This document shows, piece by piece, positions 1 to 8,039 of a stretch of DNA of 64,000 bases. The notes below the pieces were generated by a model. It saw only the letters and a list, made by a program, of their open reading frames with translations. It did not search any database and was not told where the DNA came from. How positions within the stretch are numbered: the stretch's first letter is position 1; every line of letters begins with the position of its first letter. The position numbers and the translations under genes are program-made. The stretch is from Thioalkalivibrio sp. ALJ3 (lineage in GTDB: Bacteria > Pseudomonadota > Gammaproteobacteria > Ectothiorhodospirales > Ectothiorhodospiraceae), in assembly GCF_000377205.1 (NCBI RefSeq), contig NZ_KB897911.1, positions 41,480-105,479 on the forward strand, in the 5' to 3' direction.

Positions 1-1166
1 CGCGTAAAGAGCTGTGTCAGAAGCTCAATCTGCGCGCGATCGTGGCCGGTGGGCGCATCCCGGGCTACGAGCAGCACCGGGACGAGCTGACCCCGCAGCA
101 GTACGTGGAGAAGGTCAAGAATCACGAGATCACCGATCCGATCCTGACCTTCCAGCTGGCCAACGATTTCCACGTTCGCAAGATCATCACCAACTACCTC
201 CCGGACGACGAGAAATCGGGCGCCTACGCGACGCTGATCGAGTGGCTGAACATCTACTACGAGGAAAAGGAAAAGCTGATCGGGGGCAGCCGTTCGGACG
301 TGCGCATCGGCGTGGTCCAGTGGCAGATGCGCCCGACACCGGACCTCGACTCGCTGTTTCAGCAAGTCGAGTACTTCGTGGATGCCGTCTCCGGCTACCG
401 CTCTGACTGCGTGCTGTTCCCGGAGTTCTTCAATGGTCCGCTGATGGGCGCGTTCAACCAGGAGTATCCGGCCGAGGCCGTGCGGCACCTGGCCGAGTAC
501 ACCGAGCAGATCCGCGAGGAGATGGTGCGCCTGGCGCTCGCCTACAACATCAACATCGTCGCCGGCTCGATGCCCGAGTACAGCGACGAGGTCCTGCGCA
601 ATGTCTCCTACCTGTGTCGTCGGGACGGGACCTGGGACCGGCAGTACAAGGTCCATGTCACCCCCGACGAGGTGGCCTACTGGGGGCTGCAGGGGGGCGA
701 CGAGGTGCACGTATTCGACACCGACTTCGGCAAGATCGGCATCCTGATCTGCTACGACGTGGAGTTCCCGGAGCTGCCCAGGGTAATGGCCGAGAAGGGG
801 CTGCAGATCCTGTTCGTGCCGTTCTGGACCGATACCAAGAATGCCTACCTGCGGGTGCGCCGCTGTGCACAGGCGCGCGCGATCGAGAACGAGTGCTATG
901 TCGTCATGTCGGGTTCCGTCGGCAACCTTCCCAAAGTCGAGAACATGGACATGCAGTACTCACAGGCGGCGGTGTTCACACCGTCCGACTTTGCGTTCCC
1001 GCACGATGCAGTAGCCGCCGAGGCGACGCCGAATACCGAGATGACCCTGATCGTCGATCTCGACCTCGATAACCTCAAGGAGCTGCGCAACCACGGGTCG
1101 GTGCGCAACCTGCGCGATCGTCGGCGGGATCTGTATGCGGTTCAGTGGAAGTCGAAGCCCGTCTGA
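1..1166 (+). CDS. GNAT acetyltransferase-nitrilase fusion protein (5' partial)
   Basis: The gene enters from the left edge; 387 residues are visible, reading from base 3. The first ~90 residues resemble the C-terminal part of a GNAT acetyltransferase (VAGGRIPGYEQH, then a stretch ending IEWLNIYY). A complete carbon-nitrogen hydrolase (nitrilase) domain follows. Its Glu-Lys-Cys triad is visible: Glu in LFPEFFNGP, Lys in RQYKVHVTPDE and Cys in LICYDVEFPE. Bifunctional GNAT/carbon-nitrogen hydrolase proteins are a known bacterial architecture whose substrates are mostly undefined; amide hydrolysis is expected of the C-terminal domain. A GTG at 42 could only start a protein without most of the GNAT part, so the true start is outside the window. 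Family call is confident; substrate unknown. Confidence 0.88.
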   Translation, partial: RKELCQKLNLRAIVAGGRIPGYEQHRDELTPQQYVEKVKNHEITDPILTFQLANDFHVRKIITNYLPDDEKSGAYATLIEWLNIYYEEKEKLIGGSRSDVRIGVVQWQMRPTPDLDSLFQQVEYFVDAVSGYRSDCVLFPEFFNGPLMGAFNQEYPAEAVRHLAEYTEQIREEMVRLALAYNINIVAGSMPEYSDEVLRNVSYLCRRDGTWDRQYKVHVTPDEVAYWGLQGGDEVHVFDTDFGKIGILICYDVEFPELPRVMAEKGLQILFVPFWTDTKNAYLRVRRCAQARAIENECYVVMSGSVGNLPKVENMDMQYSQAAVFTPSDFAFPHDAVAAEATPNTEMTLIVDLDLDNLKELRNHGSVRNLRDRRRDLYAVQWKSKPV

Positions 1167-1309
1167 GTCGGTGCGCAAAAACGTGACCTGGTTCGCGCTG
1201 GGGCTCGTGGTGTGCTGGCGCCGGGGCGGACGCATGCGTAACCTTCCCAAGGGGGCTCGAGTCTGCCCGTGCAGGGATGTATAGCCGCGACGGGCCCCGG
1301 GGGACTTTG

Positions 1310-2608
1310 ATGACTGAACAGCAATCGCCAGCGATCCGCACCGCGATCCTGGTGGTGGATGACTCCAAGGTGATCCGGATTGCCCTGCAGCGCATCCTGC
1401 AGGGCGAGCGTGTGGTTTATGAAGCGGCGGATGGCGAAGAGGCCTGGTCGCTCCTGCAGCGCAACCCCGATGTCGGTCTGGTGCTGACGGACCTCTCCAT
1501 GCCGGGCCTGGACGGACAGGATCTGTTGCTGCGCATCCGTGATGGCGTCGAAGGGCTCCCGGCCGATCTGCCGGTTGTCATTATCACCGGCCAGGAAAGC
1601 GACGAGTCCGCCAGCCGTGAATGGCTGGAGCTGGGTGCCAACGCCGTATTGATCAAGCCGTTCGTGCCCGGCCGTGTGCGCGACGTGGTCAATGACCTGC
1701 TGCCGCGTGCCCCCGAGGGCGGTGGCGACCAGGCACTGCGCCAGGAACTCGATCGGCTGCGTCGCGAACTGATGCTTCGCCAGCAATCGGCCGACGAGCG
1801 CGAAGCCCAGTACGAGATTGAACGCCTGCGTGCGGCGCTGGGTGAAGCCCGCGACGAGGCGACCGCTGCCCTGCAGCGGGCCGAAGACAGCGAACGTCAG
1901 CTGGCGGAGTTGCAGGCGACCGAGATGATCGTGGGCGAAGACCCGGACGAGTCGGCGCAGGTCTCGGATGCCGCAGAGCTGACCGATGAGGTGGAGGGAT
2001 TGCGCGCTCGGTTGCGCGAATTCGAGAACGAGAACATCCGTCTTGACCACGAACTGGTGGAAGCCGACCGTCTGCGCGAGACCGTGCAAAAGGAGCGAGA
2101 CCAGGCGTTGGAGGAGGCCGCCCGCCTGCGCCAGGAACGCAACCAGCAGTGCGAACGTGCGGCCGCGGCCGAGCGTGCGCGCGCCGATCTGGAGGCCCGT
2201 TGCACGGAACAGGATGGCTCGACCTCGGCCCTGGGTGAACGGCTGGCACAGCGTGAGCAGGAGTTGGCCGAGGCGCGCGAGCGCAACCAGGCCCTCCGGA
2301 GCCGGATCCGCGAACTGGAGCAGGGGGCGGCCCCGCTGGATGCCAGCGCGTCCCTTTCGGGGGAGGGAGGTGAAGTGCCCTCGACGCGCATGGAACAGCG
2401 CGAGCCCCTGGTGGCTCGGGCCGATGACGCGGTGCTGGCGGCGGGCCCGACCCTGGCGGCGGATGCACCCGCTCCCAGGACTTCATCGCGCAAGCGCCGC
2501 AGTCGTTCGGGGCGTTCGCGCGGCTGGCGCTGGCTGAAGCTGGCTATCCTGGTCATGGTTGCCGTCGTGGTAGGTCTGGGGACCCTGATCTTCTTCCGCA
2601 ACTTCTGA
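1310..2608 (+). CDS. Response regulator: receiver, long coiled coil, C-terminal membrane anchor
   Basis: The 432-residue protein opens with a canonical CheY-like receiver: acidic pair Asp17/Asp18, phospho-acceptor Asp61 in VLTDLSMPG, Thr93 and Lys116 in LIKPF. No DNA-binding or enzymatic output domain follows. Residues ~140-345 are a Glu/Arg/Gln-rich coiled coil, then a low-complexity stretch, a basic KRRSRSGRSRG patch and one C-terminal transmembrane helix (about 409-430) ending FFRNF. The ATG at 1310 is preferred because a GGGGGA stretch precedes it; an in-frame ATG at 1277 lacks one. No kinase gene is adjacent. The layout suggests a tail-anchored cytoplasmic protein whose phosphorylation acts by coiled-coil interaction, which is inference. 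Confidence 0.85.
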   Translation: MTEQQSPAIRTAILVVDDSKVIRIALQRILQGERVVYEAADGEEAWSLLQRNPDVGLVLTDLSMPGLDGQDLLLRIRDGVEGLPADLPVVIITGQESDESASREWLELGANAVLIKPFVPGRVRDVVNDLLPRAPEGGGDQALRQELDRLRRELMLRQQSADEREAQYEIERLRAALGEARDEATAALQRAEDSERQLAELQATEMIVGEDPDESAQVSDAAELTDEVEGLRARLREFENENIRLDHELVEADRLRETVQKERDQALEEAARLRQERNQQCERAAAAERARADLEARCTEQDGSTSALGERLAQREQELAEARERNQALRSRIRELEQGAAPLDASASLSGEGGEVPSTRMEQREPLVARADDAVLAAGPTLAADAPAPRTSSRKRRSRSGRSRGWRWLKLAILVMVAVVVGLGTLIFFRNF

Positions 2609-2640
2609 TTGAGCCGCCGGCCGTGCGTGGGCATGAATCG

Positions 2641-2667
2641 AGTGTGGCGGGCCGCGCCTGCCACACT
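2641..2667. terminator. Hairpin between convergent genes
   Basis: An 11-bp stem (agtgtggcggg / cctgccacact, one G-T wobble) with a 5-base loop lies between the convergent ends at 2608 (+) and 2688 (-). There is no strong T tract, so it is a probable bidirectional terminator rather than a certain one. Confidence 0.5.
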
Positions 2668-2687
2668 CACGCAGCCTGGCACTCGAA

Positions 2688-3467
2688 TTACATGCGCTCC
2701 AGGGCGCTTAGCAGGTGCTTCCAGGAGTCGCGGTCGGCCCGCTCGTCGTAGCCCACCGGCATGTCGAACTTCTCGGCGATCTCGTCGGCCCCGGGGTTGG
2801 TAAAACTGTGCACCACACCGGAGAAGTCGACGAAGGTGTAGGTGGCTTCGGCGTTGTCCATCTCCTCGCGGAAGTTGGCCACCTGTTCCGGCGGTACCAT
2901 CGGGTCGGCCGCGCCGTTGAAGACCAGGACCTCTGCCTTGACGTCGCCCGTCCCCGCCGGGTGGTCAGTTGCCAGCGCGCCATGGAAGCTGGCCACCAGC
3001 GCCAGATCCATCCCCGCGCGTGCCGCTTCGAGAACCACGGTTCCGCCAAAGCAATAGCCGACTCCCGCCAGGGGCTGGTCGGCCGTGGCATCGTGCTCCT
3101 TGAGCCAGTCGTGCGCGGCGGTGAAACGGCCCAGCAAGAGTTCCCGGTTACCCCGAATCTGGCCGGCGAACTCTCCCGCCTCAGACGGATGGTCGGCCTT
3201 CTTGCCGCTGCCGTACATGTCCAGCGCGAACGCGGCATAGCCCTCGCGTGCCAGTTGCTCCGCCCGATCGCGAGCATATTCGTTGTGACCCCACCACTCA
3301 TGGACGACCAGGACACCCGGGTGGGGTCCGTCGCTGTCGGGGTAGGCGAGATAGCCGGTCATTTCCTCGCCATCATGTTCGTATGTGACCTCTTCGGTCT
3401 GAATGCCGGCCAGCGCCAGGCCGGGGAGGGTAAAGGCCAGTAGTGCAGCGGTCAGTCGAAACGCCAT
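2688..3467 (-). CDS. Exported dienelactone hydrolase family protein
   Basis: The 259-residue alpha/beta hydrolase has an N-terminal signal peptide (MAFRLTAALLAFTLPGLALA). It carries the family's cysteine nucleophile in GYCFGG, the Asp in GAADPMVP and the His in GVVHSFTNP. Dienelactone hydrolases open lactones in chlorocatechol degradation, but most genomic members have unknown substrates. The ATG at 3467 has a strong TGGAGGT ribosome site upstream, so a longer frame upstream is not used. It is convergent with the response regulator and divergent from the HDOD gene. Predicted export is unusual for the classical cytoplasmic enzyme; the true substrate cannot be read. Confidence 0.88.
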   Translation of the reverse strand: MAFRLTAALLAFTLPGLALAGIQTEEVTYEHDGEEMTGYLAYPDSDGPHPGVLVVHEWWGHNEYARDRAEQLAREGYAAFALDMYGSGKKADHPSEAGEFAGQIRGNRELLLGRFTAAHDWLKEHDATADQPLAGVGYCFGGTVVLEAARAGMDLALVASFHGALATDHPAGTGDVKAEVLVFNGAADPMVPPEQVANFREEMDNAEATYTFVDFSGVVHSFTNPGADEIAEKFDMPVGYDERADRDSWKHLLSALERM

Positions 3468-3626
3468 GGGACAACCTCCATTGTGGGGGACAAGCAACAA
3501 TTAACGACCCGAGTACCCGATTATGGTTCGTTCCGTCGTGATTTGCCCGCACTTCGTTTCCCTGGCGAGGGGCATGGGGCTACAGTAGATACCACGGGGC
3601 ATAGGGCCCCGTTATGGAGAACCGGG

Positions 3627-4508
3627 ATGTCCGAGATGAACGCAACGGAAAGCCTCAAGACACGCGTCCAGTCGGCCGACAAGCTCCTGGCAATGCCGCA
3701 GGTCGTGTTCGACGTGGCGCGCCTGCTGGAAGATGACGCCAGCACACCGGGGCAGATCGCCAGCAGCCTCGGGCGTGACCCTGGCCTGGTGGCGCTGGTC
3801 CTGCGCCTGGCCAACAGCCCCGTTTACGCGCAGTCGCGCAGCGTGGATACGGTGGAACGGGCGGTAAATCTGCTCGGCCGGGATACCCTGCAGCGTCTGG
3901 TCGTCGCGGGTGCCATCACGCGTGCGACCGGCAATATTCCCGACCAGGAGCGTCTGCCACTGGAGGTGTTCTGGCGGCATTCTGCCTATTGCGCGGTAAT
4001 CGCCCGTCACCTGGCCGACCGGGTCCTGCCCCGCCAGTCCGGCAGCGTGTTTCTCGCCGGGCTGCTGCACGATTTGGGCAAGCTCTTGCTGTTCACCCAG
4101 TCGCCGGAGGCGGCGCATCGTGCGTTCCTCTCCAGCCTCGATATCGGGGACGGCCTGAGCCCGCAGGGGGCCGAGCGTGAGCAGCTCGGGTTCGACCATG
4201 CGGAACTGGGTGGGGCCCTGGCTGCCCATTGGGGACTGCCGGATGGCCTGGTTGCCTGTGTGGCCGGGCACCATCATCCCCGTTCAGCGCCGGAGGCATA
4301 CCGCACGGAAGTGACGCTGGTGCATCTCGCCAATACGGGAGCCCACCTGGCCGAGATCGACTCTCGCGACTGGGCCGACGCCCCGCCGGTTGATGCGAAG
4401 GTCTGGGAGATGGTCGGTCTCGGACCCGACGACTTGTTGCAGGCCGTGGAGGCGGCACAGCACGAGGTCGTGGATGTCGAGGCGCTTTGTGCGCCAGGCC
4501 CGGAGTGA
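3627..4508 (+). CDS. HDOD domain protein
   Basis: The 293-residue protein is almost entirely an HDOD domain, an HD-superfamily fold that usually lacks full metal-dependent phosphodiesterase activity and serves signalling. Visible landmarks are LLAMPQVVFDVARLL at the start, LVLRLANSPVY, the AVNLLGRDTLQRLVV helix and FLAGLLHDLGKLLL carrying an HD pair. A later GHHHPRSAP segment is also present. The ATG at 3627 follows GGAGAACCGG; an in-frame GTG at 3483 adds 48 residues of poor quality and is rejected. HDOD proteins often act downstream of c-di-GMP or chemosensory signals; the partner here is unknown. Confidence 0.88.
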   Translation: MSEMNATESLKTRVQSADKLLAMPQVVFDVARLLEDDASTPGQIASSLGRDPGLVALVLRLANSPVYAQSRSVDTVERAVNLLGRDTLQRLVVAGAITRATGNIPDQERLPLEVFWRHSAYCAVIARHLADRVLPRQSGSVFLAGLLHDLGKLLLFTQSPEAAHRAFLSSLDIGDGLSPQGAEREQLGFDHAELGGALAAHWGLPDGLVACVAGHHHPRSAPEAYRTEVTLVHLANTGAHLAEIDSRDWADAPPVDAKVWEMVGLGPDDLLQAVEAAQHEVVDVEALCAPGPE

Positions 4509-4539
4509 CACGAACCTTGCAGCGGTGAGGACGGTCTTA

Positions 4540-5118
4540 ATGGACATGAATCCATGCCGCCATTTTTCTCTGCTGACCGGGTTGCTGCTCGGTGGGCTGC
4601 TCGTGGGCTGCGCGAGCATCCCCGAAGGGATTGAGCCGCTGCCGGAGGAGCCCCTGAGTCGTGCCGAGGTCCTCGCCGATCCCGAGGCGGCCAAGGGTCA
4701 GGCGGTGGTCTGGGGCGGCGTCATCGCACAGGTCGAGAACACCCGGGACGGCACCCGGCTCGAGATTGTAGCGCGCCCGCTCGGTCGCGAGGCCCGTCCG
4801 CGCGAAGTCGACCAGTCGGAAGGGCGTTTCCGCGCCTACATCGATGACTTCCTTGATCCCCAGGTCTACGAGGAGGGACGCGAGGTCACCGTTCGCGGAC
4901 GGATCGACGGAGTCGAGGAAGGCTCGATCGGCGAGTTTGACTACCGCTTTGTTCGCATCGAGGCACAAACGGTACACCTGTGGGCCAAGCGTCCGCCGCC
5001 GCGCGACCGGTACTACTACGACCCGTGGGGCCCGCCGGGCTACATGGGCCCGTACTGGCGACCCCATCCCTACCACTGGCGTCACGACCCCTGGCGATAT
5101 GATCCCTGGTACTGGTAA
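4540..5118 (+). CDS. slp: Slp family outer-membrane lipoprotein (copy 1)
   Basis: The 192-residue lipoprotein precursor has lipobox LLVGC with the lipidated Cys at residue 24. The body matches the Slp/YeaY family: QAVVWGGVIAQVENTRDGT, then GRFRAYIDDFLDP, and an EEGSIGEFDYRFVRIEA segment. In E. coli Slp is an outer-membrane lipoprotein induced by starvation and acid. The C-terminus ends in an aromatic Tyr/Trp/Pro/His-rich tail (from about residue 150) absent from typical Slp proteins. It is followed by a paralogue overlapping by 20 bases, so the two are probably co-translated. Start ATG 4540 is preceded by GGTGAGG; ATG 4546 is possible. Confidence 0.88.
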   Translation: MDMNPCRHFSLLTGLLLGGLLVGCASIPEGIEPLPEEPLSRAEVLADPEAAKGQAVVWGGVIAQVENTRDGTRLEIVARPLGREARPREVDQSEGRFRAYIDDFLDPQVYEEGREVTVRGRIDGVEEGSIGEFDYRFVRIEAQTVHLWAKRPPPRDRYYYDPWGPPGYMGPYWRPHPYHWRHDPWRYDPWYW

Positions 5119-5614
5119 CGCATGGCGCGCGCGAGTGGCTGCGCTGGTGCTGGTTGTTGCGCCGGTGCTGCTGGCTGGCTGTGCCTCGGGCCCGCTGGAG
5201 ATCCCCGACGCGGTGGGTGACCCGGTACCCCCGCGCAGTGTGGCCGCCGACAGCCTGCCTGCCGAGGACCAGGTCTGGGGCGGGGTGATCGCGCGGGTCG
5301 ACAATCGGGCGGACAGCACGGTGCTCGAGGTGGTCAGCTACCCGTTGCAGCGCCAGGAGCCCCAGACACGGCAAGCCAACACGGGGCGTTTTCGCCTCAA
5401 GCTCGATGGCTTTGCCGATCCGGTCGATTACCGTCCGGGGCGGCGTGTCACGGCGGTGGGTACGGTATCGGGGACCGAGGAGGGCTCGATTGGCGAGCTC
5501 GCGTATGTCTTTCCGCTGCTGGATGCCTACTCGGTGCATCTGTGGCCGGACCCGGAGCCGCCGCGCCCGTCGTCGGGCGTGCGTTTCGGGATCGGCATCG
5601 GGATTGGCCTCTAG
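5099..5614 (+). CDS. Slp family outer-membrane lipoprotein (copy 2)
   Basis: The 171-residue paralogue of the preceding gene has a lipoprotein signal ending VLLAGC, Cys at 28. It shares the Slp landmarks: DQVWGGVIARVDNRADST, GRFRLKLDGFADP and EEGSIGELAYVFPLLDAYSVHLW. It lacks copy 1's aromatic tail and ends in GIGIGIGL. The ATG at 5099 lies inside the end of copy 1, implying translational coupling; a GTG at 5135 would delete half of the signal peptide. This is a tandem duplication that has diverged considerably. Confidence 0.85.
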   Translation: MIPGTGNAWRARVAALVLVVAPVLLAGCASGPLEIPDAVGDPVPPRSVAADSLPAEDQVWGGVIARVDNRADSTVLEVVSYPLQRQEPQTRQANTGRFRLKLDGFADPVDYRPGRRVTAVGTVSGTEEGSIGELAYVFPLLDAYSVHLWPDPEPPRPSSGVRFGIGIGIGL

Positions 5615-5686
5615 CGCGTCTCTGGAAAGACTTCCCGAAGCGGTATCAAAATCCACAAGGCATGTTCAAACACGAGGAGTCGCTCG

Positions 5687-6685
5687 ATGCGAGCAATCGT
5701 TTTCGACGAGCCCGGTGGGGCGGATGTCCTGGAAATGAGAGAGGTCCCCGAGCCCGAGCTTGAAGGGCCGGACGACGTCAAGATTCGGCTCCTGGCGGCC
5801 GGCGTGAACCCCGTCGATACCAAGGTCCGGGCGCGCGGCATGCTCGTCCCGGGAGCCGTGCGGAACACGCCCGGCTGTGACGGCGTCGGTGTGGTCGAGT
5901 CCTGTTCCAGTGGTGTGCGTCATGTGCGCCCGGGACAGCGTGTGGCGTTCTGCTTTGGTGGCGTGGGAGCGGATCCGGGTACCTATGCCGAGCAGGTAGT
6001 GGTCCCGGAGGCGGCCATCGTACCGGTGCCGGCCGCGGTAACCGACTTGCAGGCCGCCGCCTTGCCGCTGGCCTGGCTGACCGCCTGGGAAGCATTGTTC
6101 GAGCGTGCCGACCTGCAGCGTGGCCAGGCCGTGCTGGTGCATGCCGCCGCGGGTGGGGTGGGGCAGATGGCCGTACAGATCGCGCGCACTGCCGGAGCAC
6201 GGGTCCTGGGGCTGGTACGGCGCGAGGAGGCCAAGCGCCTGGTTACCGGCCTCGGCGGTGACGTGGTCGACCTGACCCAGTCCGACTCGGAGGAATCGAT
6301 CCGGGCCTACACGGACGGTCGCGGCTTCGACATTGTGCTGGATACCGTGGGTGGGCCGGCCTTTCGCGAAGGACTCGCGCAGGTGGCCTACGGTGGCGAT
6401 CTGATCACGCTTCTGGCACCGCCGGACGAGGTGGACTGGAACGCGGCGCGCCTGCGCAACCCGAGCATCAGCCTGGAACTGATGCTGACGCCGATGCTGG
6501 AAGGCGACCGGCGACGCCTGAAGCACCAGGCCACGCTGGTGGCCGAGGGGCTCGCGCGACTCGCCAGCGGGCGCCTGCAGGTGAATGTGGAGGACAGCCT
6601 GCCGCTGGCCGAGGCGGCGGAGGCGCATCGGCGCATCGAGGCCGCCGGGCGCAGCGGCAAGCTCGTCCTGCGGATTCCGGAGTAG
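5687..6685 (+). CDS. Quinone oxidoreductase-type medium-chain reductase
   Basis: The 332-residue MDR-superfamily enzyme belongs to the zinc-free NADPH:quinone reductase branch. The N-terminal GroES-like part has AAGVNPVDTKVRARG and TPGCDGVGVVE; the Rossmann part has VLVHAAAGGVGQMAVQIA and an FDIVLDTVGG segment. No cysteine cluster for a structural zinc is visible. It is expected to be a soluble NADPH-dependent reductase of quinones or other electrophilic carbonyls. GAGGAG lies about 10 bases before the ATG. It stands alone and is convergent with the TraB-type gene. Confidence 0.9.
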   Translation: MRAIVFDEPGGADVLEMREVPEPELEGPDDVKIRLLAAGVNPVDTKVRARGMLVPGAVRNTPGCDGVGVVESCSSGVRHVRPGQRVAFCFGGVGADPGTYAEQVVVPEAAIVPVPAAVTDLQAAALPLAWLTAWEALFERADLQRGQAVLVHAAAGGVGQMAVQIARTAGARVLGLVRREEAKRLVTGLGGDVVDLTQSDSEESIRAYTDGRGFDIVLDTVGGPAFREGLAQVAYGGDLITLLAPPDEVDWNAARLRNPSISLELMLTPMLEGDRRRLKHQATLVAEGLARLASGRLQVNVEDSLPLAEAAEAHRRIEAAGRSGKLVLRIPE

Positions 6686-6693
6686 GGTGCGGG

Positions 6694-7908
6694 TCAGCTG
6701 CCGAACAGGTGGCTGAACACGCGCGCACCGCCGATATAGGTGCCGGCGGCAGAGCCCAGTGTGGTCAGCAGGAAGACCAGCAGTACGCGCGAGACCCGAT
6801 TGCGCCACCAGCCCCGCGGGGTGGTGGTGTCCTGGCGCAGGCGCGCAAAGTCGTCGACACGCGGTTTGCGCAGGAAAAGCTCGGCCGCGGCGGCGACGAA
6901 GCCGACCCCGATGGTCGGGTTCAGCGAGGTCAGCGGTGCGGCCAGCGCCGCGGTGACCACGGTCAGCGGGTGGGCCAGCGCGATGATTGCGCCGATGGCG
7001 GCGAGGCCGCCGTTGATCATTACCCAGTCCATCACCATCTGCAGGCCGATGTCCGGATTGCGCAGGAAGCCGATCACGAAGCCGGTCAGGATGACGGCGA
7101 CGATGACCCACGGCAGGATCTTCGGCCAGCGCGCCTTGGGCGGTGGCTGGTCGAGGGAATCGAGGATGGCATCGGGGGGCGTCAGGTCATCGCCCGCCTG
7201 GGTCGCGATCCCGGACAGGTGCCCGGCACCGACCACGGCGAGGATGCGGCGGTGGTTGCCGGACTCGGCCAGGCGCCGCAGGTGGGCCGCCATGTACTGG
7301 TCGCGCTCGTGGATCAGCGTCCGGTAGAGGTCCTCCGACTGTTCGGCGAACTCGCTGAAGGTCGACTCCAGCATGTCGCCTTCCTTCAGCCGTTCGATCT
7401 CCGATTCGTCGATCTTCTCGCGCGAAAGTACCGAGCCGAACAGGCCGCCGATCAGACCCATGCGTTGCCACCAGGGCACCGCGCGATAGGTGCGCCGCAG
7501 TGTCAGGCCGAGGTCGCGGTCGATCAGCGCCAGCGGCAGGCCACGATCCAGTGCCACGTCCATGGCCGCACGCATCTCGGCACCCGGTTCGATCCCGTAC
7601 TGCTCGGCCAGGCGCTGTTGATAGGCGCCCAGCGCGAGGCTTGCGGCGATCATCGGCGCCTGACCCTGACGCATCACGCTGAACAGGTCCATGCGCCGGA
7701 CCGCGTCCGGGTCGAGCATCGCGCGCTGGCGGCTTTCGCACAGTTCGATCGCCACCGCGTCGAATTCGCCGGTGTCCACCAGTGCGCGCACCTTGTCGGC
7801 ACTGGCGCGGGACACGTGGGCCGTGCCGAGCACGACCACCTCGGTATCGCCGAGCTGCAGAATGCGGTGGGGTTCGTCGGCGATCAGGTCGTGAACGGAG
7901 GCGGTCAT
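6694..7908 (-). CDS. TraB/PrgY-type membrane protein
   Basis: The 404-residue protein has an N-terminal TraB/GumN-like domain: VVVLGTAHVSRASADKVR, then AIELCESRQRAML, EIERLKEGDM, and ILAVVGAGHLSGI with the conserved GAGH. The C-terminal third holds several hydrophobic helices (from ILPWVIVAVILTGFVIGF to LLVFLLTTLGSAAGTYIGG). Enterococcal TraB/PrgY reduces production of a peptide pheromone and the fold is suspected to be a metallopeptidase; bacterial homologues like this are uncharacterised. The ATG at 7908 begins MTASVHDLIADEPH. It lies 131 bases from the lipoprotein gene upstream on the same strand, with a long palindrome between. Confidence 0.87.
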   Translation of the reverse strand: MTASVHDLIADEPHRILQLGDTEVVVLGTAHVSRASADKVRALVDTGEFDAVAIELCESRQRAMLDPDAVRRMDLFSVMRQGQAPMIAASLALGAYQQRLAEQYGIEPGAEMRAAMDVALDRGLPLALIDRDLGLTLRRTYRAVPWWQRMGLIGGLFGSVLSREKIDESEIERLKEGDMLESTFSEFAEQSEDLYRTLIHERDQYMAAHLRRLAESGNHRRILAVVGAGHLSGIATQAGDDLTPPDAILDSLDQPPPKARWPKILPWVIVAVILTGFVIGFLRNPDIGLQMVMDWVMINGGLAAIGAIIALAHPLTVVTAALAAPLTSLNPTIGVGFVAAAAELFLRKPRVDDFARLRQDTTTPRGWWRNRVSRVLLVFLLTTLGSAAGTYIGGARVFSHLFGS

Positions 7909-7962
7909 CGCAAGCGGGTGGTCCGGTTGGGCGCGCGGGCTGCAGCGCGGCAATCCTAGGGA

Positions 7963-8002
7963 GACACCACTTGAATCGCAAGCTTGCGACTCAAGTGGTG
8001 TC
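7963..8002. repeat. 40-base near-perfect palindrome
   Basis: Outer arms gacaccacttga / tcaagtggtgtc (12 bp, perfect) flank a 14-base self-complementary core tcgcaagcttgcga, with one unpaired base on each side (a / c). It lies between the lipoprotein stop at 8040 and the TraB-type start at 7908, both on the minus strand. No T tract follows on either strand, so it is not a standard terminator. It could be a long operator, an RNA processing or attenuation hairpin, or a collapsed mobile-element end. Confidence 0.8.
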
Positions 8003-8039
8003 CGGTTGGGGTCGCTTCAGGGCTGCGACCTCCTCAGGA

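Noticed and set aside
6709..7959. A 416-codon plus-strand frame over the TraB-type gene
   Set aside because: Shadow of a minus-strand gene with TraB motifs; composition is Gln/His/Arg-rich.
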